In this document: piece by piece, positions 12,640-24,830 of the stretch
Numbering within the stretch: position 1 is the stretch's first letter
How the letters are laid out: every line of letters starts with the position of its first letter
NCBI GenBank assembly: GCA_036417435.1
Contig: CM070913.1
Span: 6,738,680 to 6,802,679 of the forward strand
Source: Inia geoffrensis
Lineage: Eukaryota > Chordata > Mammalia > Artiodactyla > Iniidae
Length of the DNA: 64,000 nucleotides
Direction: 5' to 3'
Program-made: the position numbers and the translations under genes
Notes under the pieces: generated by a model
The model's input: only the letters and a program-made list of their open reading frames with translations
The model's database searches: none
What the model was told of the DNA's origin: nothing

Positions 12640-12745
12640 CCTTCTTAAAACCTCACAGTGCTGTCATGAGGATTAAGTGAATTAATGCATGTAAAGTGCT
12701 CACAGGCATCTGGTACAAGGTACAAGCTCTAGATGGAAAACTATC
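12640..12745 (+). mobile_element. MIR SINE fragment
   Basis: AAACCTCACAGTGCTGTCATGAGGATTAAGTGAATTAATGCATGTAAAGTGCTCACAGGCATCTGGTAC follows the 3' half of MIR (the conserved 'CCTCACAGGGTTGTTGTGAGGATTAAATGAG' region and downstream), with typical ancient divergence. MIR is a tRNA-derived, L2-mobilised SINE shared across mammals. Confidence 0.85.
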
Positions 12746-12769
12746 ATCATCGTCAGGAAAGACATTCTT

Positions 12770-14585
12770 AGACAATTTGACTCAAATTACTATTCAATTG
12801 TAAAATGGTCAAATGGAGCTCAGGAAATTTCCAGGTTCTAGCATACTTTGTCAATGAAAAACAAAGTCGTGTAGAAAGATGAAGATACGAGAAAAAGGAA
12901 ATCATTGGAACTTTAAATAAGCTCCTTAGTAGCACTCTTATTTCTCATCATGGTCAGATAGTAACCTGTGACCACAAAGAACTACCAGATAAGCTAGATT
13001 CCAAAAATGGGATCTGAATGATAGCAAATGGCTAATAAAAACATTAACTTACCGCACAAAGGGAAACAAGACACATTCAGGGATCTTTACATATTTCAGT
13101 TCATAGAATATGATTTTACTAAATGTATGTACTTTCTATGTACTTATTGTAGGACATCTGATTTAACCAAACCTTTCCCGATAAATTAATGTAGCAAAAT
13201 TAAGTAATTTTTGGTGACAGATTTGCCATATTAATGCAAACTCTTCTTATTTACTAAAATTATAAAATGTAGAAAGTTAAATGTGTGGTTCTATTTTTGG
13301 CAAGTGCTCTGTTTTATATGCTTTTTAGAGTTTGTTAAATGAACGAGATGATTATTCCTTAATAACAAAAAATCTCCTTATAGCTTCCTAGAAATCAGCA
13401 CTGAAAAATAAGTGGTCTCTTATATGGTGAGTAAACTGTTAAAACTAATCAGATTTTCTTCTTTATCAAAATCATATGCCGGGGAGGACGATGAGAGTGA
13501 TGTTATCATTCTGACTTAGCAAGACTTTGGTTTCAGCAGGATGTCTATGTGAGCAAAAGTCAAATTGTCAAATGGATTAAAACTCTTTGTCCTAATTTCT
13601 CTAATAGAACACCACTATGAGATCTTGCATCAAATAGGTAGATGTAAGTGGTGGAGAAAATCTCTGCATGCCCCCAAATGCCTTCTTCAGTGGGTTCTAC
13701 TGTTGTCTCCAATCTGGTGTGAAATGTCCATCTTTAGTTACCTTGGTGGGCTGGAGCTGCAGGTCCTCAACATCAGAAACAGTGACGTTTGCAAAACATA
13801 TTTAGTAACACATGTTAGGCAAGAACATAACATAATACTATTAAAATTAAAATTAAACCAAGCAAAACTAGCATCTACTACAACCAATATTTCATTACAG
13901 AAAGGTCATTTTAACAAAAATAGGAAGATACAAGCCCAGAATCAATCCTTTCAAGTGATTAAATTTAGCCTTATAAAAACTCATTAGAACTGGTGTTATT
14001 TCTCGTATCTTTTTGGTATGGTGAAAGCTTTGCCATAGTCACAAAATTTGGAAACCACTGTCTGAGACTATAAAAATGGGAATGTCATCCCTCAAAACCC
14101 ATTATCCGGTTGCATATGTGCTACCTGGCGGGGAAGAAAGCAGCCCAGAGGTTCCTTCAGGTGTTTCCATCAGTACACGAACACTAATTCCTCCATGAGT
14201 TGACCTTATCGCCATGTAAGGAAACCCAGAGCACCTGACCCGGGGGGTGGGGATCAAATACTGAACAGGATCTTTAGAACTGAGAATGACGTAATTAGTG
14301 AATGTCAGCAACATATTCCAGAATGCTAATCATGAAAGATGACAGATCTGGGCAGGTCACTCAGCCCCCTAGGACATGAGCAGCTGAGGGGGCAACTGAG
14401 GAGCTCTGGAGAGAGTGAGCTTTGGGTGAGGAGAAGCTTGGAGCAATTTCCACTCTTTGTCCATAGGCTTTCTTCCAGTAGCCATGGCTTCCTTCCAGTA
14501 ATCATGGCTTCAGGAAGAGCCATCTTTCCTCATGGCTGATTCATTCTTAAAATAAGACATCAAAAAACCAGTGAGCTTAGATGTG
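12770..14585. other. Gene-free unique DNA
   Basis: No classified repeat. A 140-codon open frame at 13565-13987 on the plus strand lies in AT-rich sequence, has no recognisable domain and is of a length expected by chance in a window this size. I do not call it a gene. Confidence 0.55.
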
Positions 14586-14589
14586 AGAC

Positions 14590-15317
14590 TTTTGGCATGG
14601 TGGAGTGAGCCCATCAAACCCTCTCCCCAGCAAAACAACCTTTTAACTGGTAAAAACCATTAAAATCAAGTATTTATAGTCTCTGGAAATTGTCCTAAGG
14701 GCATACAGAAAATGAAGAAACATTTATTCAAGAAAATCTACTACATCTCAGTAAGAACAGCAAGAGTATGTGGCATTATTCTCTCCCTGCAAAAAGTCAG
14801 TGTTACAGAAGCTCCACTTGGGTCCTCTACTACAGATGGACACAGCCAGGAAGACGGGGTCTACCTCTATCCCCAGATATGATTTCACCATAGGAAGGGC
14901 AAGCCACTAAGACTTTTAATCTCCCCTCACCCCATATTGTAGAAGCTCTTTTGCAGGTAAGCATAGCCAAGAGGACCAGATCCCTCTTCCCCCACCTGTC
15001 CCTTACTTGCAGGTGGGAGATCTACCCCAAGGACAGCAGGCTGGGAACACTGGGGTCCCAACTGCTTCCACCCCTACTTGTTCATAGTTCAGAGGTTTAC
15101 AAGTAGGGGCAAGGATAGAAAACTGGGAGCTACCACATGCCCCCCTCCCAGCACCTGCCCCTAGAGCAGGAGTTGTTATTCCATGAGAAGCATGTTACTG
15201 TCCTGGACCTCTGCTCCTGTGCAGTCATAGATGTACTTCCCGGTGGTGGGGGAAGGGGGGGCAGGCTGTGAGGACAAAGCTCCACAGCTCTCCTTGAGGG
15301 GACTGATTTCACTTGGA
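14590..15317 (+). mobile_element. Possible L1M 5'-UTR region
   Basis: The opening CTTTTGGCATGGTGGAGTGAG resembles the ATGGCGGAGTGAG start region of old L1 5' UTRs, followed by a stretch that is GC-richer than its flanks, and it abuts recognisable L1M ORF2 sequence at about 15318. If correct, this is an L1M with a large internal deletion (ORF1 and most of ORF2 missing), or two neighbouring insertions. Assignment is tentative. Confidence 0.4.
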
Positions 15318-17235
15318 GAGTCTATAGAGACCTAAATAAATGAGGAGGTATACCATGTTCATGGATTAGAAGACACAATAATGTATGCCTATTCAATTGC
15401 AACTCATCTATAAATTCAGCACAATCCCAATAATATTCCCAGCAGTGTCTGGGGGGAGGCAATTGGCAAATATTGTGTATATGTTGTATACCTATATATT
15501 ATATATTATGTACTATATAAATTATAAAATATACTATTATATATAAAAGCAAAAGATTTGGAATAGACAAAACAATGTTGTAAATGGCAATAAAGTTTGA
15601 ATATTTATGTTATCTGATTTCAAGACTTACTATAATGTTAAGAGTTTTCAAGAGAATGTGGTATTGGTGTAATGATAGAAAAATAGATTAATGGAACTGA
15701 AGAGGATCCAGAAATAGACCCACAAATATACAGTTACTTTATCTTCAAGCAAGGAAGGTTCTCAGTCATTTCACTGAAGAAAAGAAAGTTATTTTAATGA
15801 ATGGTGTTGGAACAACTGGATATACAGAAAACAGTGAACCATGAACTTTAGACACTTCACACACAAGAAATTAATTCTTGATGAAGTATATACTTAAATA
15901 CCAACATTAGACAAGAAAATTTCTAGAACAAAACAGGAGAGATTTTGCAGTCTTGGAATGGACAGGCATTTCTTAGAAATAACAGTAAAAGCCTTAATAA
16001 TAAAATAATAATAAATTGGACTTCACCAAAATTAAAAATTTCCACTTCTAAGAAGACACTATTAAGAAAATGAATTGACAAGTTGCAGATTGGAAAAACA
16101 TATTGCAATACAAATAACTGACAAAATATTTGCATTCAGAATATACAAAGAACTCCTACAAATCAATAATTAAAAGACAACCCAATAAATCAGACTTGAA
16201 AAGACACTTAACAGTAGAAGATACATGAATAGCTAATGCATTAAAATATTGCATGATTAGTCATCAGAGAAATAAAAATGAACACTACATTGATATAACT
16301 TATCACACCTATGTATGGTTATAATAAAAAAGATTGGTAATACCAAATGTTGGCAAGGGTGTAGAGCATGGCTGTATATACTGCTGGAGGGGGTGTAAAA
16401 TGGTATAATCACAGTGTTTAGCAGTTTCATAGAAAGATCAACATAGATCTGGACTCTCTCAGTAATTCCATTCCTAAGTATTTACCCAAAACAAATGAAA
16501 ATATATGCCCACAGAAAGACTTGTATAAGAATATTCATAATGAGGGGGGAGAGACAAATTAGGAGTTTGGGATTAATACATACACAGTACTATATATAAA
16601 ATAGGTAAACAACAAGGACCTCCTGTATAGCACAGGGAACTCTACTCAATATCCTGTAATAACCTATAATGGAAAAGAATCTGAAAAAGACTATATGTGT
16701 ATAACTTTGCTGTACGCTTGAAATGAACACAACATTGTAAATGAACTATACTTCAATTTAAAAAAAAGACATCCATAATAGTCTTGCTCGAAATAGTCCC
16801 AACCTGGAAGCAACCAAAATACCTGCCGAGAAGAGAACGGATAAATAAACCATAGTATACATACAATGGAATACCACCACTAATAAAAGGGGACAAATTT
16901 TTGATATATGGATCTCAAAAATATTATTGTGACTGAAAGGAGCCATCACAAAGTAGACATGCTGTTTGTCTTCAAACACCTGAAAAACAAGGCAGGCACC
17001 TGGTCTGCGGTGAGAGAACTCAGGAAGGTGGCTGCCTGGGGGTCGAAGGTCAGCATGGGGCATTCCTGGAAAGGGGCACAAAGGAATTTTCAGAAGTTAC
17101 GGAGGTATTCTAGCCTTGTTTTGTTTGGTAGTTACACAAGTGCATGCAATTGTCAAAATTCAGCAAACCAAACACACAAGACGTGTTCCTTTCATTGTAC
17201 ACAAATTATACCTTAATTGTTTTTTTTTTAAAAAA
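15318..17235 (+). mobile_element. L1M LINE, ORF2 3' half and 3' UTR, interrupted
   Basis: Recognisable ORF2-derived blocks run in order: GAGGTATACCATGTTCATGGATTAGAAGAC, CAATGCAATCCCAAT-like text, AAAATAGATTAATGGAACTGAAGAG, GAATGGTGTTGGAACAACTGGAT, ATTGGACTTCACCAAAATTAAAA, AATGTTGGCAAGGGTGTAGAGC, then GTGGCTGCCTGGGG and a TACACAAATTATACCTTAATTG end. The copy is riddled with stops and indels. It is interrupted by an AT-rich expansion at about 15475-15545 and by a younger L1 3' end at 16543-16770. Confidence 0.85.
16543..16770 (+). mobile_element. Younger L1 3'-end insertion nested in L1M
   Basis: The 228-bp insert carries the cetartiodactyl L1 3'-UTR blocks GACAAATTAGGAGTTTGGGATTAA, ACTATATATAAAATAGG, TATAGCACAGGGAACTCTACTCAATA and ACGCTTGAAATGAACACAACATTGTAAATGAACTATACTTCAAT, ending in an A tail. 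Flanks ATTCATAATG (16533-16542) and ATCCATAATA (16771-16780) match at 8 of 10 positions and look like a decayed target duplication. The older L1M text resumes in register after the insert. Confidence 0.85.
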
Positions 17236-17424
17236 GGCAAAGGACACATATAAAAGTCACCTCACAATATTGCCAGAGGTTATGTCTGCTTCAAGGAATG
17301 TTTGCCCTGCTCTTTCCGGGCAGGAACCCTGTGCTTCAGAGACCTTCCACGAACACCCATCATGGTGATGTCTCTTACTAGTGAGGCGGGACATCTTTGC
17401 TAAATGCCTAATTCACGTGTTCAC

Positions 17425-17550
17425 TCGGCGAGTATTTACTGAGAGTTTATTAGGTGCCAGTCTCTGTGGCTGACTTCAAGGACCCAGCGGTGAATGAGGC
17501 AGAGAGATGCTCTGCCCTAAGTTACACTAAAAGTGAGCTTAGGGATGAAC
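17425..17550 (+). mobile_element. LINE L2 fragment
   Basis: TTCACTCGGCGAGTATTTACTGAGAGTTTATTAGGTGCCAGTCTCTGTG is the L2 'ATTTATTGAGTGCCTACTATGTGCCAGGCACTGTG' block in decayed form, followed by the expected GACCCAGCGGTGAATGAGGCAGAGAG. Short and old; boundaries approximate. Confidence 0.7.
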
Positions 17551-17559
17551 TAGACCAGT

Positions 17560-20500
17560 TTCCAGATTCCATGGGCAGTTGTGGGAAAGCTACACCTAGT
17601 TCTGAGACCAGTGGATTGGCATTTTTGTTGAGTTTGTAGGTTTCCATTAAATTGCTGAATAAACACACCCCAGGTCCTCATTCTAAGGAGCTTTTCCAAA
17701 AAGGTTTCATATATAAATGCTTACGTATTTTTGAAGTATCTTTAAAAATTACTAATGACATACATGTATTATAATGATACAAAGTAATAATTTCAACACT
17801 TATACCTGTAATAGACTTTCTTTAAGAATAATTTCCAACGTTTTATTTATTTATCTACTATGCCCATTTCTTCCTGAGAGTTATGTTTAAAAAAAAAAAA
17901 AAGAAAGAACAAAAAGTATTAATGATTTCCTAGCTTAGATTGATTAATTACAAGCTTTGAATTTCTCACACAAAGTTTCTCTCACTATATTTTTTCTTTA
18001 CCTCTGTAAGTGATTGTAACTAAATTTATGGTGCTTTAGGCATCAGAAGTGCTACTATTTTTTCCCTTCTTTTGTCTTGGTGTGGTGAATAGTGATGATG
18101 ACCTTGCAAAAAGAGACATTGATACAAAGAGTAGGAAAAGAAGTGTGGATTTGAAAAGTTCGTTTCACATAAAAATCAGACTTTCTATATTATGTGCATT
18201 TTAAAGCATTTTTTAATCCCCTTGAGCCCTATAGATCAAATTTAGAATTCAAGATGAAAAAGATCAAATAAATTGTCCAAATCCTTTGGAAAGCTATCTT
18301 CATCACCTGATTCTAGATTGCATTCTCTAACTGGGCATTTAAAACATGATTTTCTGAAAGAAAATTCCTAAAGCATAGACAGAATTTTACAAAAGAAAAA
18401 AGAAATAAAGTGATACAGTTTCAATTTTAGACTATCCTGTGATAACCCAGCAACTAAATAACTAAACACCAGCAGTCAACTAAGCTAATATAAAGGAGCA
18501 ATATCTGAAATGCCCTCAGATTAAGGAGATTCAATTATTGAAGCAAATAGAAAATGTAGTTGAAAATGTGCACTATGTGATGTGACAGGATACAGACTTT
18601 GAAATAGAGGTCATGTCCCACCATTGTATGTCTTGCACTCAGCAAAGTGTTTGGCCTGTAGCAGAAACTCAATAAATGTTGGGTAAGGTATGTTGAATGT
18701 AAGGTATGGTAAGGTAAAGTGTGTTTTCTATTTTTCATAGAAATATCATTCCAGAAGAGATTTTAGAAGTACCAGGTCAACTTCCAACAATCATTGTAAC
18801 ATCCTTTTCTAACTTGCTTTCTCTTCTATATGATAGATTTTCACAAAATTAACATTGTAACCAGGCTTCCTCTTAGTCTTATTGTCCTCGAAGTGAAATG
18901 CCCCTTTCAACTGTATTTAGTGTAACACAATTGGTAAACAATTCTGCTTGCACGACACTGAGTGATCTCTGCACCTCTTAAAATAAAGCACCAAAATTTT
19001 AGATAATATAATATAGAAGAGACAGATCTTTGCAGAGGACAATCAGGTCATTATTTTTTAGGACCCAAAGGATATTATTGTATTAATTCTATCTAAAATG
19101 GATTTAGTTTTTCCCTCTTATTTCTAAAAACATACTATTGAAGAAGATGGTCATTGAGGAGAAGATTGGTAGCTGTCTTCTAAAATCCATCCTCCTGGTC
19201 TCAATGGTAACAAAGTAGTAGCCTCATAACAATAACTGCTTAGTTGGATGACATTTCTCAACTCTCCTTGTAGTTAGATGCACGATATGTCTACGGTCTG
19301 ACTAGCGGAACGTGAACACAAGTGATGGATGCCACTTCTGGATTTGGGAATTAAGACTTCAGAACTGTCTCCTCTCTTCTCTCTTCCTGCAGGTGGGAAT
19401 CCAGATGGAGTGACTGAGCTCCAGCCATGCAGAAAATGACAGGGGTTTTGGGGATGACAGAGCAGAAAATGGGAAGAAACCTGGGTCCTGGAAGGCTCCT
19501 ACAGGGCAGAGGGGCCCAGTTAACCTGAATTTCCCACCTTGGAATTGCTGTGTGTGAGACAAATAAATGTCCATACTCTCTAAGTCATTACAAATTGAGG
19601 TCAATTGGGGTCTGTTTGTTTAGCCAGCCATTTCACCAGAATAGAGAAATCCAAATTTCTCAGATGTTTTCTCTCCTGCACTGCTATTAAGATAGGTCTG
19701 GTTTATGACATATTTGTAAAATCGACTATTTTGGTGTCGTATATAGAAAGAACACATCAAGATTTACTACAGGCTACACCTCAAATTCCAAGGATGAAAA
19801 GAATCTCAAAGTTAGGTTCATGGCCAGTTCACCGTCACTGGGCTCCTGCAGTAGATGTGGAATTTAGGTGTTAACTCTGAACAAGGGTGTAAGTATGTAT
19901 TGTGTTTGGTCTTCAAGAAATGTGGTGATAACCAGGTATGACTTATATATTTTGAATCCTGGCTTAAATACAGCTAACATGGTGAGCATGTCATTATGGA
20001 GAAGAGTTTTAGCCAAATCATATGAAAAAAAATTATGTTGGACTGAGGACAGGCAGTGAGCATGGGCTATTTCTTCCAAGAACTTTAACAATGAATTTTC
20101 TGGTAAGATAAGCACAGGTGTTTAATCTACTTTCATAGCTCTACCAAAATGAGCAATATTTCCTCTGAAATTAGAGAAGGTACCATCTACCTACCTTAAC
20201 AGAGAAGGAATTTTGGTAGATGGGGTACCAATGGTGCTGGGATAGATGAAGAAAGGAAGACAGAAGGGAGATCGCATACAATTCTTCGTTCTGCATCTCA
20301 GCAGCATCACCAGGCAACGGCAAAAGGCACTGTCTTCCACTTCAGGGGGATGATGCCTAGGGGACTGGCAGGGTGCAGGGAATTTGGAGTCTATTCTATT
20401 GCTGGATATGGAATTAGCAGCATGTAGAATTCCAGCACCAACATGATGGCAAGGTCAAGAAGGGAACATAAAGGGCAGGATGTGCTCATTGATTCACTTA

Positions 20501-20600
20501 TATTGTAATGGAACAAAGAGAAAGATGAGCTCAAAAAGTAAACATAGCAACCTCATGAGAAATAGAGAAGGAGCACAAAAATGGGGACTCAGTTATCTGT
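17560..20600. other. Gene-free DNA; possible unnamed old repeat at 19140-19585
   Basis: Mostly unique AT-rich sequence with a 14-A run at about 17889-17902. A MIR/L2-like phrase (CTCAATAAATGTTGGGTAAGG) is at 18668-18690. The segment 19140-19585 (ACATTTCTCAACTCTCCTTGTAGTTAGATG, AAGTGATGGATGCCACTTCTGG, GACAAATAAATGTCC) resembles a mammalian interspersed repeat I cannot name, oriented plus. No coding exon is evident. Confidence 0.45.
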
Positions 20601-20602
20601 AG

Positions 20603-20650
20603 AAGAAAGGAAGAAAGGAAGAGATAGAGGGAGGGAGGGAGGGAGGGAAA
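20603..20650. repeat. Purine-only (GGAA)n/(GGGA)n simple repeat
   Basis: GAAAGGAAGAAAGGAAGAG followed by GAGGGAGGGAGGGAGGGAGGG, one strand entirely purine. The tract may adopt triplex or, in the GGGA part, G-quadruplex structure; that is inference from composition only. Confidence 0.9.
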
Positions 20651-21827
20651 ATGAATAATCATTATTCAATTACATAGAAGAACAAACTAATATAACCAAT
20701 ATAGTTGAACCAAAAAATCATTATTTATCACAGTCTACATACGGTCTTAAATGTAGTCTTAAATATGTATACATATTTAAAATTACATTAAATATGTACA
20801 ATCTTAAATGTGTATAAATATTTATCATACATTGTGCCACAAAAATTTAATAAATTCCCCAGAAGTGGAAATTATATATGTGACATGATCTCATCACACA
20901 CATACGCTAGAAATAAATAACATACCTTTACACAACCACAATAAAATCAATCTCTTAGACTTGGAGCAGAGCAAGACTAGTCTCCCACACAACTGAGCAA
21001 AGAAGAAATCAACCCACAATTATGGACTGTGCAGGAATTAATAAGGATGCTGCACGTCTGAATGTGGACAACACTATACCCATATGCTAATTCAAAGTAT
21101 TAAACACTTTCATTTTTGAACAAAGTTACATACACATAGATCAACTAAGAGGTCAAATTAAGAAGTTAGGTAAAGGAAAACACAATAAACCTGACATCAT
21201 AAAGAATGAATTATAGATTGAATATAAAATAATTTAGAATGAAATAGCCTAATTAATAAAAAATTCAAGTCTCTTAAAATTTAACAAAATCAAATTCTTG
21301 CATATATAATCAGGAAATAAAGAGTTTCACAATTCACATAAAATTAGGAAGACATAAAAGCAGGTATAGGTGAGATTAATGACATAAGCAAATAATATAT
21401 ATATAATTCTGTGTTAATTAAATATATCAGTTAAACATTAATTAGCAAAAGAGACTAAAAAGATGTAGTAGGCTTAAATCTGGTCCATAACTGTAAAAGA
21501 AACTCTCAGATTTTTCACAGATAGAAAATATTTTCCAATAAAAACATAAACCTCCAATGATTATATTAGCAATTTCTTTCACACTTCCAATGAATAAATT
21601 CTAAAGTTGATATATAAAATATTCCAAAATAGAGGAACATGTGGGAAAGACAAAATATGAGGAAATAAGGAAAAAAACATAATAGAGTATGAACAAATAA
21701 GATCTAAGCTAGAAATCTGACTGTTTTATATCTTGTGGATCAATTTTCTGATTTTAAAACATCAATAGATAAAAGGAGAACAACTATAGTTTATCATGAT
21801 AAATGGCAAAAACTGCTGGATGAAATG

Positions 21828-21869
21828 TAACATCCATGCATGGTAATCTAACATCCATGCATGGTAAAC
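21828..21869. repeat. 21-bp tandem duplication
   Basis: TAACATCCATGCATGGTAATC at 21828-21848 is repeated at 21849-21869 with a single difference (AAT versus AAA near the end). The near identity implies a recent slip or duplication inside much older L1M sequence. Each unit also contains the palindrome CCATGCATGG. Confidence 0.95.
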
Positions 21870-22178
21870 TTGGGATAGACTGATGCTTCTTTAATATGAA
21901 AAAGTGGCCATTTCAAACCAATAGGCAATATAATATTTCAGGAGGTAATATTATAAGAATTCCGTTAAAGTTAATGACACTGCCTGCTTGTATTTCTATT
22001 ATTTTATATTGGGTGCTTGATTTTCTAGCCAATGTGATAAGACATGAGAAAGGAAAAAATATATAAAATTTTCAAAGAATCCAGAATTATTAATCCCCGA
22101 TGACAGTCTGAGAAAACCAACAGAGTCAGCTAAAATCAGCAAAAGATAAACAATAGCAATAATATAAAAATAATCAGA

Positions 22179-22389
22179 GGGCTTCCCTGGTGGCGCAGTG
22201 GTTGGGAGTCTGCCTGCCGATGCAGGGGACGCGGGTTCGTGCCCCTGTCCGGGAAGATCCCACGTGCCACGGAGCAGCTGGGCCCGTGAGCCATGGCTGC
22301 TGAGCCTGCGCGTCCGGAGCCTGTGCTCCGCAACCAGAGAGGCCGCGACACTGAGAGGCCCGTGTACCGCAAAAAAATAAATAAATAAA
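22179..22389 (+). mobile_element. Cetacean CHR-type SINE (copy 1)
   Basis: Starts GGGCTTCCCTGGTGGCGCAG, has a tRNA B-box-like GCGGGTTCGTGCC, continues through GAGCCATGGCTGCTGAGCC and ends GTGTACCGC with an (AAAT)-type tail. An 18-bp target duplication AATATAAAAATAATCAGA lies at 22161-22178 and again at 22390-22407 with one mismatch. It interrupts a very old L1M. Several consensus CpGs have mutated relative to copy 2, so it is probably somewhat older or methylated longer. Confidence 0.97.
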
Positions 22390-23275
22390 AATATAATAAT
22401 AATCAGAAAGTAACAAGGAAATCAAACCATAAAAAGACTGAAAATATCCATTTATATATAGACACTTGGAATTGAGGAGCTCTTTTTAAACAAAAAGAAA
22501 AGAATGAAATTATTAAGGAAATGTCCAACAGATTTTACTCTGTCAAAAGGCACAGTTAACAAAATTAAATCTCAAGAGACAAAATGGGTAAACTATTTAT
22601 AATGTAGGACAAAGGATTATTAGTTGTAACATGTAAAGACATATTATAAATTAATACAAAATACAAATTCTTCAATTTTAAAAACAGACAAATTTATCAA
22701 CTGACAATTCAAAAAGAAGAAACACTGATGTCCACAAGCATGTAATTATCAAAAATTTTAAATACATGCATTCGATCTGACCTTGCAATTCCCCTTTGAG
22801 TAATTCGTACCTAGGAGTTAATTAAGAATGTACCAAAGATTTAATCACCAGAAATTTGTACTCAAAACTCTCAGTAAAACTGAAAATAACTAACAAGCAA
22901 ATGCCCACTATTAGAGGATTGAATAAAATAAATTAAATAAAATAAATTATGTATATCTTGCTAGCAAGAAGTACAACTTCTATAAGTACAACTTATATTG
23001 TAAATAACTGTTTACTGAAATAGAAAAGTTTTTGAAGATTTAGTTAAGTAAAAAAGCAGATTACAAAATACCGTGTACAGTACTAGTCCATTTTTGTCAT
23101 ACTTAAATACACACATGCATGTATTTTTGTGTCAGTATAAAGTATCAACAGTGATTATCTTTGGACTTCAACAAAATTTTAAGTTTTTACTTATTTTGCT
23201 TTTTTCTATTTTCCAGTTTTTCTACAATGAACATGTAACTGTTTCATCATCAATAAAAAGTATTTTTGCTTATAA

Positions 23276-23890
23276 CAATAATCCATCAATTTCCGTTAAT
23301 ATGACACAGTTAATTTTGACATAATTCACCCTTCTTATGTTTAAACAATACATGTATGTATGTTAACATTAAAATAAAGATGTCATAACTAGTATAAAAA
23401 ATGAGATAAATAACACTGTGACCAGAAATGGAACAGAAGTGAAAAAAAATGAGCAGGGGTAAAGACACTGTGACTCCTGGGGAACAAAAATGAATATAAA
23501 GAGTATGTTCCTGGCATGTTACAAGAGCCCAAAAGAGCGGATTTAATCTTATTATAAAGAACAGTTGATCGCCATTTTTCTGGCAACAAAACTTCAAATT
23601 TTTGAAACCTCAGAATGTATCTCTTCTAGTCTAAACAAATTTAATCTCTTATATTTTCTTAACTTATTTTCTTATATAAGTGACCCTTAATATTCCAGTC
23701 TTTTCAAATTCATTTGATTGTCTTAGTTTGGATGCACTCCAGTGGTTTTCATACAGGGATGCCTAAATCTTAAGCAAATGGCACGACATGAACAAGGGTT
23801 ACCGTGTACCTTTTTCATGGCCTTTGGACAAAGAACCACACGAGTTGGCCCACTGACCCTTGACCTACAGTGTTGTAGGGCTCTTTAGTT
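23276..23890. other. Gene-free AT-rich unique DNA
   Basis: No repeat family or exon is recognised. Several small antisense frames between 23310 and 23597 are rich in Phe, Leu and Ser as expected from AT-rich sequence read by chance. Confidence 0.5.
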
Positions 23891-23894
23891 TAAC

Positions 23895-24050
23895 GGCAAA
23901 AAGCACACACTATAGAATCAACTCCCTAGGTGTGCATTTCAGCTCTGTCCTTTACTTGCCATGGGGCTTTAATGTTCCTATTTGCTTGATCTTGCCTTAC
24001 CTGGGTTTAAAGCACCTGAAACCGTACTCAGTTTATCCTAAGTCTTAACA
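23895..24050 (+). mobile_element. MIR SINE (probable)
   Basis: GCACACACTATAGAATCAACTCCCTAGGTGTGCATTTCAGCTCTGTCCTTTACTTGCCATGGGGCTTTAA follows the MIR body (the 'GAGTCAGACTGCCTGGGTTCGAATCCCGGCTCTGCCACTTACTAGCTG' region), ending near CTCAGTTTATCC. Divergence is high but the block order holds. Confidence 0.6.
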
Positions 24051-24269
24051 ATAATTAATTCAAGTTCATTTGTAGACTTAAGCTACTTCCAAGTCAATGC
24101 TGCCATGTATGTTTTACTATAATTTTCCATATTATAATTTTTTTATTCCTAACCCAAGCTCACTAGGAAATTTGTCTATCAACCAGGGCACTAAGTTTCC
24201 CTCTGAGAATGACATCATCAATACAAGTAATCAGCATTTTTTCATCCTAGTGAGTTTCATTAAACGTTC

Positions 24270-24830
24270 AATAGTACCAGCCCCAAATGGGTGGCAATAT
24301 TTATGTTCTTGTTGGTGATCATTCTCAGCAGATGATGTGTCAGTTAGAATACTTCAGCCATAAGAAGGATAATCCTGATTTGAATTGGCTTAAACAAGTG
24401 ATTTGTTTTCTCATATGTGACGAGAAGCTTAAAGGGGCTCCAGCGCTGGTGGCTTCAGCATCTTGGTGAAGTAAGGAAGGGCCCGGCTCATTTCATCTCC
24501 TGGTTCCCCCAGGCTGTCCAACAGGCTGACTTGTCCTCAGTCTTGCCCATGGTGGCCAGAGCGGTTTAGAGACACATCTGGACAAGATAACGTCCAGGAA
24601 AACAAAGCAATCGTTTCCTGTTTCATTAACTTAGGAGCAGGAAAACACTTCTCAAAACCCCCGCTAGAGAGAAGTTTCTCTAGCCAGACACGGATGACGT
24701 GACTATCTCTAAACCAAGACCACGGTAATCTGAGTTCATGATCGGCACAGATGAATCAAGATTTACCCCGACAGCTGGAATAGGAGGTGCTTCCCCTGAA
24801 ACTCATGGAAGAGCTTAACCCTGCCCACCG
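24270..24830 (+). mobile_element. Old mammalian interspersed repeat, family not named
   Basis: TTGAATTGGCTTAAACAAGTGATTTG, TTTCTCATATGTGACGAGAAG, GGTGGCTTCAGCATCTTGG, CTTGCCCATGGTGGCCAGA and GATGACGTGACTATCTCTAAACCAA form an order I associate with a dispersed mammalian repeat that carries a 'CTCATGTAAC AAGAAGTC' block and a 'CACATGACC' block. I cannot assign a family by eye. No coding potential. Confidence 0.35.

Larger units (their letters stand above)
20930..23275 (+). mobile_element. Very old L1M (HAL1/L1ME-like) ORF2 and 3' end, interrupted
   Basis: Diverged L1 landmarks appear in sense order: a region with CAATAAAATCAATCTC, the LACV-like area near 22000 (TATTTTATATTGGGTGCTTGATTTTCTAGCC AATGTGATAAGACATGAGAAAGG), GACCTTGCAATTCCCCTTTGAG, CCCACTATTAGAGGATTGAATAAA, and AAGTAAAAAAGCAGATTACAAAAT then ACCGTGTACAGTA. 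All coding capacity is lost. The CHR SINE at 22179 splits it. The 5' limit is uncertain because of divergence. Confidence 0.65.

Noticed and set aside
13565..13987. 140-codon plus-strand frame as a novel gene
   Set aside because: No domain, no signal of codon bias, and one such frame is expected by chance in a window this size.
22179..22260. tRNA gene suggested by A/B-box-like text in CHR SINEs
   Set aside because: The cloverleaf is not maintained and the sequence continues into a SINE body with A tail and target duplications; it is tRNA-derived, not a tRNA gene.
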